From FEN-1219 sp963810755 (lineage in GTDB: Bacteria; Pseudomonadota; Gammaproteobacteria; Steroidobacterales; Rariloculaceae), in the NCBI GenBank assembly GCA_963810755.1, contig CAWEOP010000008.1:372001-436000 (forward strand): 64,000 bases of DNA, written 5' to 3'. Positions 7,795-16,221 of the stretch are shown here, one piece after another (position 1 is the first letter of the stretch; the number at the start of each line of letters is the position of its first letter). Both the position numbers and the translations under genes were made by a program. The notes under the pieces were generated by a model that saw only the letters and a program-made list of their open reading frames with translations, did no database searches and was not told where the DNA came from.

Positions 7795-9087
7795 CTACGC
7801 CGGGGACTCCGTTCGAGCGTTGATGATCTGCAGATAGCTTTGGGCTATCGAGCGATGCTTCTCCGCTTTCTGGGCGCGTTCGAACCAGGTACGCGCGTCG
7901 GCGAGCTTCTGTTCGTTGAAGAGCGCGATACCCATCAGAAGCTGCGCCGCGCCGGCATCCTTGAGCTGTCCCTTGCTGATACCGCGCTCGAGCGCCGCTT
8001 TGGCGGATTCCCAATCCTGGCGCTGGATATGGACCTCGCCGAGACGGATCAACATGTCTCCCGAGCTCGCGAGGTCACCGCCTTTTTGCAGCGGCTCGAT
8101 CGCCCTGTCGATCTCGCCCGCCGCAACCCAGCAATTCGCGAGCTTCTCGTAGGCCTTGTCGTCGACCTTGATGACCTGTTTCTTGATGGCGTCCTCGAGA
8201 AGTTGTCCGCCGCGATAGGGCACGTCGTTGAACATCAAAAGGTCGGCGAGTCGGCGAATTTCGGAGTCCTCGGTCACGAGACCGGCGCCGTACGCGAGCT
8301 GCATGACCGCGAGCGCGTTCGGGTAGTCCTCGACCTGCCCATAGACCGCGGAAAGCTGCATCCAGTACGTCTTTTTGTCCGGTGCCGTTTCGACGAGCCG
8401 CACGAGAAGCGGGATCGCGTCCTTGAACTGCTCCTTCTGCAGATACAGCGCCAGCAATAGCTGCAGCCAGCTCTCCTGGGGCTTCTCCGTGAGCTCGATC
8501 GCCTTTTGCGCGTGCGGGAGCGCGCGCCCGAAATCCTCCAGCTGGTAGTACGCCACTGCGAGCAGGTAGTAGGCCGCAGAGTTGGGATTCATCGCGGTCT
8601 TGAACCATTCCTCGAGCGCCGCTGCGCCTTCCTTCCACTTCTCCTCAGTCATATAGAGTTGTGCGGACTGGTAGCGCGCCTGAGAGATCTCTTGCTCGTT
8701 GAGGCCGCCTGCGTCGATGGATTTTTGCAGGTGCTGCCGAGCTTCGTCGTACTTCTCCTGGGCGTACGAGATGTTGAACAAGATCTGCTCGACCTTGCTG
8801 CGCTCGTATGGGCTCAGCTTCTCGAGATTCAAAGTGCCGATCGCCGCTTGCGCCTCGGTGTATTTCTCCATGTTGAGCGCTTCGATGGCCGTGTTGAGCG
8901 CCTTCGCCGTTGCAACGTCGATCGCCGGGGGCGCGCTGCCGCCCTGGCTTTGGCCCTCCTGACTTTGCGGTTGGGCTCTGCTACCCGAGGACTCCTGTGC
9001 GAATGTCGACGTTGCGGCGAGCGCTAGACCGATTGCGGCCGCAGCCGCGAAGATTCTCGAACTCGAAAAGGCGTGTTTGCGTGGCAT
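7795..9087 (-). CDS. Exported tetratricopeptide repeat protein
   Basis: 430 residues: signal peptide (1-30, ending TFAQ), a Gln/Ser-rich linker (about 31-52), then a continuous array of TPR helices from about residue 58 to the end (e.g. 'AAYYLLAVAYYQLEDFGRALPHAQKAIEL', 'GDMLIRLGEVHIQRQDWESAKAALERGI'). The layout resembles the TPR protein that follows exbB/exbD/tonB in many Gammaproteobacteria, in which it is thought to scaffold TonB-linked envelope functions, but here no TonB genes adjoin. The strong ATG is at 9087. Periplasmic protein-protein interaction role inferred. Confidence 0.85.
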   Translation of the reverse strand: MPRKHAFSSSRIFAAAAAIGLALAATSTFAQESSGSRAQPQSQEGQSQGGSAPPAIDVATAKALNTAIEALNMEKYTEAQAAIGTLNLEKLSPYERSKVEQILFNISYAQEKYDEARQHLQKSIDAGGLNEQEISQARYQSAQLYMTEEKWKEGAAALEEWFKTAMNPNSAAYYLLAVAYYQLEDFGRALPHAQKAIELTEKPQESWLQLLLALYLQKEQFKDAIPLLVRLVETAPDKKTYWMQLSAVYGQVEDYPNALAVMQLAYGAGLVTEDSEIRRLADLLMFNDVPYRGGQLLEDAIKKQVIKVDDKAYEKLANCWVAAGEIDRAIEPLQKGGDLASSGDMLIRLGEVHIQRQDWESAKAALERGISKGQLKDAGAAQLLMGIALFNEQKLADARTWFERAQKAEKHRSIAQSYLQIINARTESPA

Positions 9088-9451
9088 GTCCGTTGCCCCC
9101 TCACTTCTGGGTTATTGGGATTCGGCCTTGCTCGCACGAGCAGGCTCGGATACAGCTTCGATTTGCAAGACTCGTACCAGACGAAAGATCCCCGCAGTCT
9201 CGCGGGCCCCGTAGGGGGCTGAAGCCAATGGAATACATCGATCGGCCACACAGCCCTCCAAATTTTGTGCGCCTCGACGAGCCCCGACGCGAATGAAGTC
9301 CACGTACGGTCCTCGACGGCGTTCACGGCTGCATGCAGACTGCGTGCGGACCGGACTCGAGCGACGGTCGGCACGAGACGCCGCTGGCTCGATGACAGCG
9401 CCGGGAGGTTGGTATGCGAAAGATCCCGCGTCCGCTCGAGGAGCGAAAGGT
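9088..9451. other. 364-bp intergenic region, no gene seen
   Basis: Lies between the divergent TPR and GlcG-like genes and must hold both promoters. It contains small hairpins: TGCTCG-CA-CGAGCA (9129-9142), CCCGC-N6-GCGGG (9191-9206) and GCCCC/GGGGC (9206-9219). The first is 42 bp upstream of the TPR start and could be an operator. No small ORF with a plausible start and ribosome-binding site was found. Confidence 0.35.
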
Positions 9452-9943
9452 ATGAGCCTCATCGTTCGACTCACGATCCTCGGGGCCGCGCTCGCGAGCT
9501 CTGTCGCTTCCTATCCCCAGGGCGTCGTTACGCAACGCATCTTGTCGCTCGCAGCTGCCAGGGCAATTGCCGAAGGTGCTCTTGCGGAGTGCTCGTCGCG
9601 TGGATTTCGCACGGCCGTCGTGGTCGTCGATCGCTCGGGCGAGCTTCTAGCGGTTCTGCGCAACGAGCTTGCTCATCCCGTGACGGTCGACATGGCCCGA
9701 CGAAAGGCGTACACGGCCGTGCTGTTTCGGGACTCGACGATCGAGTTTCAACGAGGCACGGCGAACGACCCGGCGCGGGCGGCGCAGCGCGATGTGCCGG
9801 GCGTGCTCGCGCTCGGCGGCGGCGTGCCGATCATCGTGGGCGACGAGATCCTCGGTGGCGTCGGAAGCTCGGGATCGAATCCCACGGCTGACGACGAGTG
9901 CGCGAGAACGGGCATCGCGAAGGCCGGAAATCTCCTGAAGTAA
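9452..9943 (+). CDS. GlcG/HbpS-like (DUF336) haem-degrading-type protein, exported
   Basis: 163 residues. The start at 9452 begins a signal peptide ('MSLIVRLTILGAALASSVASY') and is preceded by GCGAAAGG; the frame is open further upstream but without a sensible N-terminus. Mature part: 'LSLAAARAIAEGALAECSSRGFRTAVVVVDRSGELLAVLR', then 'DMARRKAYTAVLF' and 'GGGVPIIVGDEILGGVGSSGSNPTADDECARTGI', the diagnostic blocks of the GlcG/HbpS (DUF336) family. Members bind haem or corrinoid or help small-molecule use; the exported subgroup often goes with quinoprotein or aromatic-catabolic genes. Stands alone. Exact role unknown. Confidence 0.88.
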   Translation: MSLIVRLTILGAALASSVASYPQGVVTQRILSLAAARAIAEGALAECSSRGFRTAVVVVDRSGELLAVLRNELAHPVTVDMARRKAYTAVLFRDSTIEFQRGTANDPARAAQRDVPGVLALGGGVPIIVGDEILGGVGSSGSNPTADDECARTGIAKAGNLLK

Positions 9944-9953
9944 AGCGCGCCAA

Positions 9954-10874
9954 TCAGTCGGTCGGCTCCGCGGCCTTCAACGCTTCGGCGCGGAAACTGT
10001 CGTCCAGCGCGGATGGACCCGCGGCGACGATAGCATCATCCGCGAGCTTGGCTTTGCGCATCAGCTCGAGCGACTTCGCGAGCGCGGCCCCGGGGATCTC
10101 GAGGTCGCGCGCGAACGCCTCGCGCTTGCGCAGCTCGGTGATCGCGCGCGTCGCGTAGCTCCGCTCGGTCTGGCCGAGCTCCATCATGATGTCGACGAGC
10201 AGGGCATCGTGCGTTGAGGTGTAGATCATGCGCGTCGCCTCGATCAGCGAGGCGAGCAGCGCGACGAGCGCCGCTCGATTCTCCGCCGCCCACCCGCGGC
10301 TCACGAGCAGGGCGGTGAAGACGATCTCGGGAATGTAATCGCCAACTTCACCGAGGTTCGAGTAGCCGGCGTCGAGCGCCACGAAGTTGAGCGGCATCGG
10401 CTGCACCGCGGCGTCGATCGAGCCGTCTTGCAGCGCCTTCCAGCGCGCCGGGTGAACGCCGACGACAACGAACTCGTAGTCGCCGGGATAATGGAGCCCA
10501 TGCCTCGCGAGCATCTCCATCGTGTAGATCGCCGTGCCCTCGGTGAGGGACGACGTGCCGAGCTTCGCGCCTTTGAGGTCCTCGATGCGCTCGAAGCGCG
10601 CGTTCGCGACGAGCGTCATCGGCAAGCAATTCATGTTGCCGCCCACGATCCTCAAGCTCCCGCCCGCCGCGAAGTCCCTGATCGCGCCTTCGGGCGGCGT
10701 GATCGCGACTTGCACGTCTCCGGTCTTGACGGCCGCCGTCGCCTTGTCTACGGCGCCGAGCCGCTTGATCGATAGCGACAAGCCGCGGCGCTCGAGCAGG
10801 CCGGCCCGTTCGGCCACGTGGACCGGCAGCCAATTGAACCCGCCGGCGCCGGCGCCCATCGCGATTTCGGTCAT
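9954..10874 (-). CDS. ABC-type substrate-binding protein (NMT1/SsuA-like) without signal peptide
   Basis: 306 residues with the periplasmic-binding-protein type II fold of the NMT1/THI5/SsuA group: 'GFNWLPVHVAERAGLLERRGLSLSI', 'GDVQVAITPPEGAI', 'EDLKGAKLGTSSLTEGTAIYTMEMLARHGL', 'WKALQDGSIDAAVQPMPLNF'. These are the recognisable ligand-cleft segments. Unusually, the protein begins directly at the first strand of the fold, with no signal peptide or lipobox. Its ATG follows the TAG of the ChaA-like gene with no gap, so it is translationally coupled to an ion antiporter, and no ABC permease or ATPase is nearby. It may be a cytoplasmic ligand sensor, or the leader may have been lost. Confidence 0.85.
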   Translation of the reverse strand: MTEIAMGAGAGGFNWLPVHVAERAGLLERRGLSLSIKRLGAVDKATAAVKTGDVQVAITPPEGAIRDFAAGGSLRIVGGNMNCLPMTLVANARFERIEDLKGAKLGTSSLTEGTAIYTMEMLARHGLHYPGDYEFVVVGVHPARWKALQDGSIDAAVQPMPLNFVALDAGYSNLGEVGDYIPEIVFTALLVSRGWAAENRAALVALLASLIEATRMIYTSTHDALLVDIMMELGQTERSYATRAITELRKREAFARDLEIPGAALAKSLELMRKAKLADDAIVAAGPSALDDSFRAEALKAAEPTD

Positions 10875-11951
10875 CTACGGCACGAGCGTCGTGAACAAGA
10901 AGACCGCGAACAGCACGAGGTGCACGGCTCCGTGGAGCACGTTGGTTCGCCCGGTCGAGAGCGACAGCGCCGCGACGAACAGCGATAAGGACAGCAGCAC
11001 GGTTCCGAGGGAATCGAGCCCGAGCACGAGATTCCAGTGCTGCCAAATCGACAGAATCGCGATCGCGGGGATGGTCAATGCAGTCGACGCGAGCGCGGAG
11101 CCGAGCGCCAAGTTCAGGCTCGTCTGCAGCCGATTGGCGCGCGCCGCGCGCGCCGCCGCCACGGCCTCGGGCAGCAGCACGAGCGTCGCGATGATCACGC
11201 CGACGACGCTCTCCGGCGCGTCGATTGCCGCCACCGCCGCGTGGAGCGTCGGCTGCAATGCCTTCGCGAGCAACACCACCGCGCCGAGGCACACGAGCAG
11301 CAGCACGCCGGCGAACGCCGCCACGCGCGCCGACGGCGGCGCCGTGTGAACCTCTAGTGCGGCGCCCGCTTCGGGCAGGAAATAGTCGCGGTGACGCACG
11401 GTCTGCACGAGCACGAACATCGCGTAGAGAACCAGCGAGACGACGGCGACCGTGATGAGCTGCCCTTGCGAGTAATACGGTCCCGGCGTGCTCACCGTGT
11501 AGTTCGGCAGGATCATCGTGAGCACGGTCAAGGAAGCGAGCACGCCAAGCGACGAGCTCGCGCCGCGCGTGTCGAACGACTGCTCGTGGTGCCGCAAGCC
11601 GCCGATCAGCAGGCACAACCCGAGAATGCCCGTGAGAATGATCATCACGGCCGCGAAGATCGTGTCGCGAGCGAGTGCGGCCGTCTCTGCACCGCCGCCA
11701 CTCATGAGCGAGACGATGAGCGCTACTTCGATCGCGGTCACGGCGAGCGCGAGCACCAACGTTCCGTACGGCTCGCCGAGGCGATGCGCGATGACTTCCG
11801 CATGGTGCACGGCGCTTACGACGTTGGCGCCGAGCGCGATGGCGATGACGGCAGCTACGAGCCCGCCGCCACCGGCGCTGAAGCCGGCAAGCACGAGCCA
11901 GCCCGCAAGCGGCACGACCCAGCTCCAGGGTGGTATGAATGAGCGCATCAC
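10875..11951 (-). CDS. chaA: Calcium/sodium:proton antiporter, ChaA/CaCA family
   Basis: 358 residues and about 11 membrane helices, as in Escherichia coli ChaA. Both alpha-repeat signatures are present: 'LALAVTAIEVALIVSLM' (about residues 67-83) and 'LLPEAVAAARAARANRLQTSLNLALGSALAS' (about 255-285), each with the acidic residue needed for cation binding. Predicted to exchange Ca2+, Na+ or K+ for protons across the inner membrane. It is the first gene of a two-gene operon; the binding-protein gene starts at the base after its stop. The symbol reflects family membership; the ion preference is not shown. Confidence 0.88.
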   Translation of the reverse strand: MMRSFIPPWSWVVPLAGWLVLAGFSAGGGGLVAAVIAIALGANVVSAVHHAEVIAHRLGEPYGTLVLALAVTAIEVALIVSLMSGGGAETAALARDTIFAAVMIILTGILGLCLLIGGLRHHEQSFDTRGASSSLGVLASLTVLTMILPNYTVSTPGPYYSQGQLITVAVVSLVLYAMFVLVQTVRHRDYFLPEAGAALEVHTAPPSARVAAFAGVLLLVCLGAVVLLAKALQPTLHAAVAAIDAPESVVGVIIATLVLLPEAVAAARAARANRLQTSLNLALGSALASTALTIPAIAILSIWQHWNLVLGLDSLGTVLLSLSLFVAALSLSTGRTNVLHGAVHLVLFAVFLFTTLVP

Positions 11952-12044
11952 GACGCCAGGTTAACCCAGACGCTCGCGATCCACAGGATCAGCTGCGCGA
12001 TGAGATCGTTGGACGGGTGCTGTGGCGCGCCAGCGGAACACCAA

Positions 12045-12413
12045 TCACGGCAAGAACGCCACCGCCAAACAGACGATCGCCCAAAAGAGCATGTATTCCG
12101 CTCCCTTGAGCTGCCACCGCCAACTCAAGCCGTTCACCTTGGCCTGTGCCCACGCCGCGACGAGCAGGATCGTCGACGCGATCACCGCACCCACGCGCGG
12201 GTAGATATCGAAAACGAGGCTCGTCGCTGCCACCGCTTCCAGCACGGCGGTGAGCACCACGAAGAAGCGCGGCGGGCGGAATCGTATCTTGTCGAAGAAC
12301 TCGGCGGCCTTGTCGATGTGCGTGAGCTTCGCGATCGTGTGCGGGAGCAGCCACACCCCGCACAGCATGCGCAGCAAGTCCTGCGCGTCTGGTAGGTTTA
12401 CAAGATCCATCAA
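12045..12413 (-). CDS. DoxX family membrane protein
   Basis: 122 residues with four hydrophobic helices: 'LLRMLCGVWLLPHTIAKL', 'FFVVLTAVLEAVAATSLVF', 'VGAVIASTILLVAAWAQAKV', 'YMLFWAIVCLAVAFLP'. The arrangement and the GxxLLPH...K pattern in helix 1 are those of small DoxX/DoxD-like proteins. Function is uncertain in general; some members take part in thiosulfate oxidation or oxidative-stress membrane complexes. It lies just downstream of the radical SAM gene on the same strand (32-bp gap) and could be co-transcribed with it. Confidence 0.8.
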   Translation of the reverse strand: MMDLVNLPDAQDLLRMLCGVWLLPHTIAKLTHIDKAAEFFDKIRFRPPRFFVVLTAVLEAVAATSLVFDIYPRVGAVIASTILLVAAWAQAKVNGLSWRWQLKGAEYMLFWAIVCLAVAFLP

Positions 12414-12445
12414 TCGGGCACTCGATACGAACCGGCAGGCTCACA

Positions 12446-13971
12446 TTACACGCCGGCACTGATCACGGTGCGCACTTCTCGAACGGCGTCGTTCCGTTGC
12501 GCGAGCCGGCGCCGGAAGTGCAGGTGACGCCGGCGGCTGAGCTCCACGAGCGGCCGCCACACGAGTGCCGTCAGCCGGTGGCGGATCAGGAAATGCCAAA
12601 TGCGGTTCGATCGCTTGTACAGGTACGACATCGCGAGATACGACGGCACGGCGCGCCAGTCCTTCGGGCGCCGGCGCCAGATCGAGCGATGGGAAAACAA
12701 CCGCCGGTAGCAGTGCTCGTAGCCGTTCAAGAGCTCTTCGCCGGTCATGTGCTTGGGCTCGAACACGACGTGCGCCGTATCGTAGAGGCGCCAGTCGCGG
12801 TGCACGATGCGCTTCTCCTTGTCGAGCTGGTCGAATAGCGGCGTGCCGGGATAGGGCGTGAGGATGTGGAACGTCGCGCACTCGAGGCGATTCTGCTCGA
12901 TCCATTCGACCGTCTTCTCGAACACGCTCGCGTCGTCGTGATCGAACCCGAGCACGAAGCTGCCGTTCACTTGGATCCCGTTGTCGTGCAGGATCGCGAC
13001 GCGGCGCGCGTAGTCGTCGGGGACCGGGGTGCGCTTACGCGCGTCCTGAAGATTGCCGACGGTCAGCGATTCGAAGCCGATGAACACGCCCGTGCAGCCC
13101 GCGAGCGCCATCTCGCGCACCAGCGTCGGGATCGTCGGTCACGTCGATCGTGAGCGCGGCGCTCCAGATGATCTCCAGCGGCTCGAGCGCGCGGCAGAGC
13201 TCGCGCAAGTAGTCGGGCCTGGAGCCCAGATTGTTGTCGATGAACACGGCATACGGCTGACCGTCGGCGGCGATCTCCGCGACGACTTGCTCGACGTCGC
13301 GAAGCCGGTACGGCATGTGCAGCCCGTCGGTCGAGAGATAGCAGAACCCGCAGCGGTTGTGACAGCCGCGCGTCGCGATGACGCTCGACGTCGTGAGGAA
13401 AGCTGTCGCGCGGCAGCAGATCGCGTCGCGGCATCGGGTCGTCGCGATACGGCTTGCGGTAGTCGCCGCGGTAGACGGGCTGCAACGTGCCGGCTTCGAT
13501 ATCCTCGAGAATCTGCGGCCAGAGCTGCACGCCTTCGCCGAGCGCTATCGCGTCCGCGTGGGCGGCGGCTTCCTCGGGCGCCGACAATACGTGCAGCCCG
13601 CCGAGAACGACCTTCGCGCCCCATTGGCGATACCAGCGCGCGAGCTCGTACGCCCGCTTCGCGAACGTGAGGTGCACGGTGATCGCGACGACTTCCGGGA
13701 ACGGCTCGAGCGGCGGCGGACCCTGCAGCAGATTCTCGTCCCAGTAGCTCACCTGCCAATGAGCCGGCGTCGCGCCTGCCACGGCCGTGAGCGCCAGCGT
13801 CGGCGTCAGCACGTGCTTGCCGAAGCTGGCGTGCGGGTCCTTGCGATAGAACGGGTTGATCAGCAGCGCGTAGCGCCGGCGCAGCGGCCCTGGGATTGCA
13901 TTCGGGTCGAGCATCGGCGCTATCGCCATTGGCCGCGGCAGCCACAAGGAGTGCGGTGCGGTTTGAGACAC
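12446..13971 (-). CDS. B12-binding-domain radical SAM protein (two +1 frameshifts in this sequence)
   Basis: Three consecutive frames form one protein of about 507 residues. From the GTG start (13971, preceded by GAGGTGG): a cobalamin-binding-like Rossmann domain ('VVAITVHLTFAKRAYELARWYRQWGAKVVLGGLHV'), then the radical SAM core with the CX3CX2C cluster motif CHNRCGFC (codons at 13341-13364), then 'GVFIGFESL', 'NGSFVLGFDHDD' and 'FHILTPYPGTPLF', the standard later strands. The frame changes near 13397 (surplus C in TTTCCTC, coding sense) and near 13127 (surplus G after CCC). Removing one base at each restores a normal family sequence with no stops. Members methylate or rearrange diverse substrates; the substrate is unknown. 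A palindrome lies upstream at 14009-14025. Confidence 0.82.
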
Positions 13972-14008
13972 AAGCCACCTCGTCGTTTGATTTGAGCTAT
14001 CGTCAAGT

Positions 14009-14025
14009 ACTTTGCATCACAAAGT
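14009..14025. promoter_or_regulatory. Palindromic operator candidate ACTTTG-N5-CAAAGT
   Basis: A perfect 6-5-6 inverted repeat in an AT-rich patch of a GC-rich region, 38 bp upstream of the GTG of the radical SAM gene. On the minus strand it overlaps TTGACT and is followed by TTGACG, either of which could be a -35 element. Probably a repressor site for the radical SAM/DoxX unit. Confidence 0.5.
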
Positions 14026-14058
14026 CAACTGCGACGATTGCTCCGACGCGAGCGTGGT

Positions 14059-16221
14059 CTACGCTTGCAGCGTCAGCCGCGAGGAGATGAGCTGCGCCGG
14101 GTCGGCGTGCGGCCCGACAAGGATTTCGATTTCGCCGGGCTCGAACACCGGCTGCAGGTCCAAGCCCAGGAAGCGCAGCTCCGTCGCCGGCAGCTGTAAC
14201 CGCGCCGTGCCGGTTGCGCCGGGCTGCAGGACGATCTTCGTGACGCCCTTCAGCTCGAGCAGCGGGCGCGCGACGCTCGCGACGCGATCGCGAACGAACA
14301 GGAACACGGTTTCCTCGGCGGTGCGTGCGCCCGCGTTCGTCACGTCGACGGAGACTTCGATCAGGTCTTCGACGGTCGCGCTTTGCGGGCTCACTCGCAG
14401 GTTGGCGTACGAGAAGCGGCCGTATGTGAGGCCGAAGCCGAAAGGGAAGAGGGGCGAGTTGGGCGTATCGAGATACTTGCTCGTATAACGATCCTTCGGG
14501 TTGTCGGGACGCCCGGATGGCCGCTGACTGTAGAACAGCGGGAACTGCCCGAGCGCGCGTGGCCACGTGATCGGTGTTCGCCCGGACGGCGACACGCGGC
14601 CCGTCAGCACGTCGGCGATGGCGTTGCCAGCCTCCCTGCCCGGGAACCACGCGACGAGCAGCGCGTCGGCGCGCTCCGCGAGCCACGGGACGATCAGCGG
14701 CCGGCCGCAGAACAGCACGACCGCGACCGGTACTTCGTTCGCGCGTGCACGCTCGAGCACGGCCTCGGCGAGCGCGCGTTGCTCGCCGGGCAGCTCGGGG
14801 AAAGCGCGCGACGCGGCTTCGCCGCTCATGTCGGCCGCTTCACCGAGGCACAGAATGACGGCATCGGTATCGCCCCCCAAGAGGTCGACGGCTGGCGCGA
14901 TGCCCGAGCGATCCTCGCCGGAGATCGTTACGCCTTCGGCATGCACGACGTCGGCCTCCGGCAGTGCTTCGCGCAGGCCCGTGAGCACCGTGACGCTCGG
15001 CTCTTCGTAGCCTGCAGCGGCCCACGGCCCGCGCATTTCGCGCGACGCGTCCGCCAACGGCCCGATCACACAGACGCGGCCGGTGCGTGCGGAGAGCGGC
15101 AACGTGTCATCCGAATTCTTCACCAACACGAGCGACTTCGCGCCGACGTCACGTGCGAGGCGGCGGCGCGCCGCGACGGTTTCGTCCGTCTCCGCTCTCG
15201 ACCCGCGGCCATAAGGATCGTCGAAGAGCCCGAGACGTTCCTTCAGACGCAGCACCCGGAGCACGCACTCGTCGATCTCGTCCATCGTCACGAGGCCGCG
15301 CTCGAGCGCCACGGGCAAGCCCTTGCGATATGCCTCGGCCATCATGTCGATGTCCACGCCCGCCTTTAGTGCGAGGACGGCCGCGTCGACGATGTCAGCC
15401 GCCACGCCGTGATAGATGAGCTCGCGGATCGCGTTGTAGTCGCTCACGAGCACGCCGTCGAAACCGAGCTCGCCGCGCAGGTAGTCGCGCAGCAGCCCCT
15501 TGTGCGCCGTCATCGGGATGCCCGCGAGATCGGTGAACGCCGGCATGATCGCCGCGGTGCCGGCATGAACCGCCGCCGCGAATGCCGGCAGATGCACTTC
15601 GCGCAGCGTGCGCTCGGAAATGTCCACGGGCGCGTAGTCGCGTCCGCCCGCTACGGGACCGTAAGCGCAAAAGTGCTTGGCCGTCGCAGCGACCGATTCG
15701 GCGGAGGCCAGGTCGGCGCCTTGGAAGCCGCGGACTTTTGCGCGCGCGATCTGTACGGCGAGCCACGGATCCTCGCCCGGGCCTTCCACGGTTCGACCCC
15801 AGCGAAGATCGCGCGAGACGTCGAGCATCGGCGCGAACGTCATCGCGAGGCCGTCTGCGGCGGTTTCCCGCGCGGCTTCGCGCGCGGTGAGCTCCCAGAT
15901 GTGCGGATCGAACGTCGCTGCCTCCGCGAGCGGTACGGGAAAGACAGTGCGGTGACCGTGGATCACGTCGAGCCCGATCAGTAGCGGAATCCCGAGCCGC
16001 GACTCCTCCACGGCGATCCGCTGCATGTCGTGCACATGCTGCGCGCCGACGAGGTTGAGCAGGTTGCCCAGAGTGCCGTTGCGGATGGAGTCGGTGGAAT
16101 CGCCGGCGATCACGGGCCCGGTGACTGCGTAGCCCGCAGCGGTCATCGTGAGTTGGCCCAGCTTCTCCGCCAGGGTCATGCGACCAATTAGCTTGTCAAT
16201 TCTGCTCATGGAGACAATCAT
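14059..16221 (-). CDS. Beta-glucosidase, glycoside hydrolase family 3, cytoplasmic form
   Basis: 720 residues with the full GH3 layout: a TIM-barrel domain (about 1-320), an alpha/beta sandwich domain (about 365-560) and a C-terminal fibronectin III-like domain (about 610-715). The catalytic nucleophile is Asp261 in 'VLVSDYNAI'. Lys182-His183 (KHF) and 'RWGRTVEGPGEDPW' bind the -1 sugar; the 'GEAADMSGEAASR' segment around 465-480 supplies the acid/base glutamate. No signal peptide, in contrast to the exported GH3 at 48794-51011. BglX-like members remove terminal glucose from beta-linked glucans. It diverges from the glycoamylase-like operon, with starts almost touching (a second possible start at 16209). 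Confidence 0.93.
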   Translation of the reverse strand: MIVSMSRIDKLIGRMTLAEKLGQLTMTAAGYAVTGPVIAGDSTDSIRNGTLGNLLNLVGAQHVHDMQRIAVEESRLGIPLLIGLDVIHGHRTVFPVPLAEAATFDPHIWELTAREAARETAADGLAMTFAPMLDVSRDLRWGRTVEGPGEDPWLAVQIARAKVRGFQGADLASAESVAATAKHFCAYGPVAGGRDYAPVDISERTLREVHLPAFAAAVHAGTAAIMPAFTDLAGIPMTAHKGLLRDYLRGELGFDGVLVSDYNAIRELIYHGVAADIVDAAVLALKAGVDIDMMAEAYRKGLPVALERGLVTMDEIDECVLRVLRLKERLGLFDDPYGRGSRAETDETVAARRRLARDVGAKSLVLVKNSDDTLPLSARTGRVCVIGPLADASREMRGPWAAAGYEEPSVTVLTGLREALPEADVVHAEGVTISGEDRSGIAPAVDLLGGDTDAVILCLGEAADMSGEAASRAFPELPGEQRALAEAVLERARANEVPVAVVLFCGRPLIVPWLAERADALLVAWFPGREAGNAIADVLTGRVSPSGRTPITWPRALGQFPLFYSQRPSGRPDNPKDRYTSKYLDTPNSPLFPFGFGLTYGRFSYANLRVSPQSATVEDLIEVSVDVTNAGARTAEETVFLFVRDRVASVARPLLELKGVTKIVLQPGATGTARLQLPATELRFLGLDLQPVFEPGEIEILVGPHADPAQLISSRLTLQA

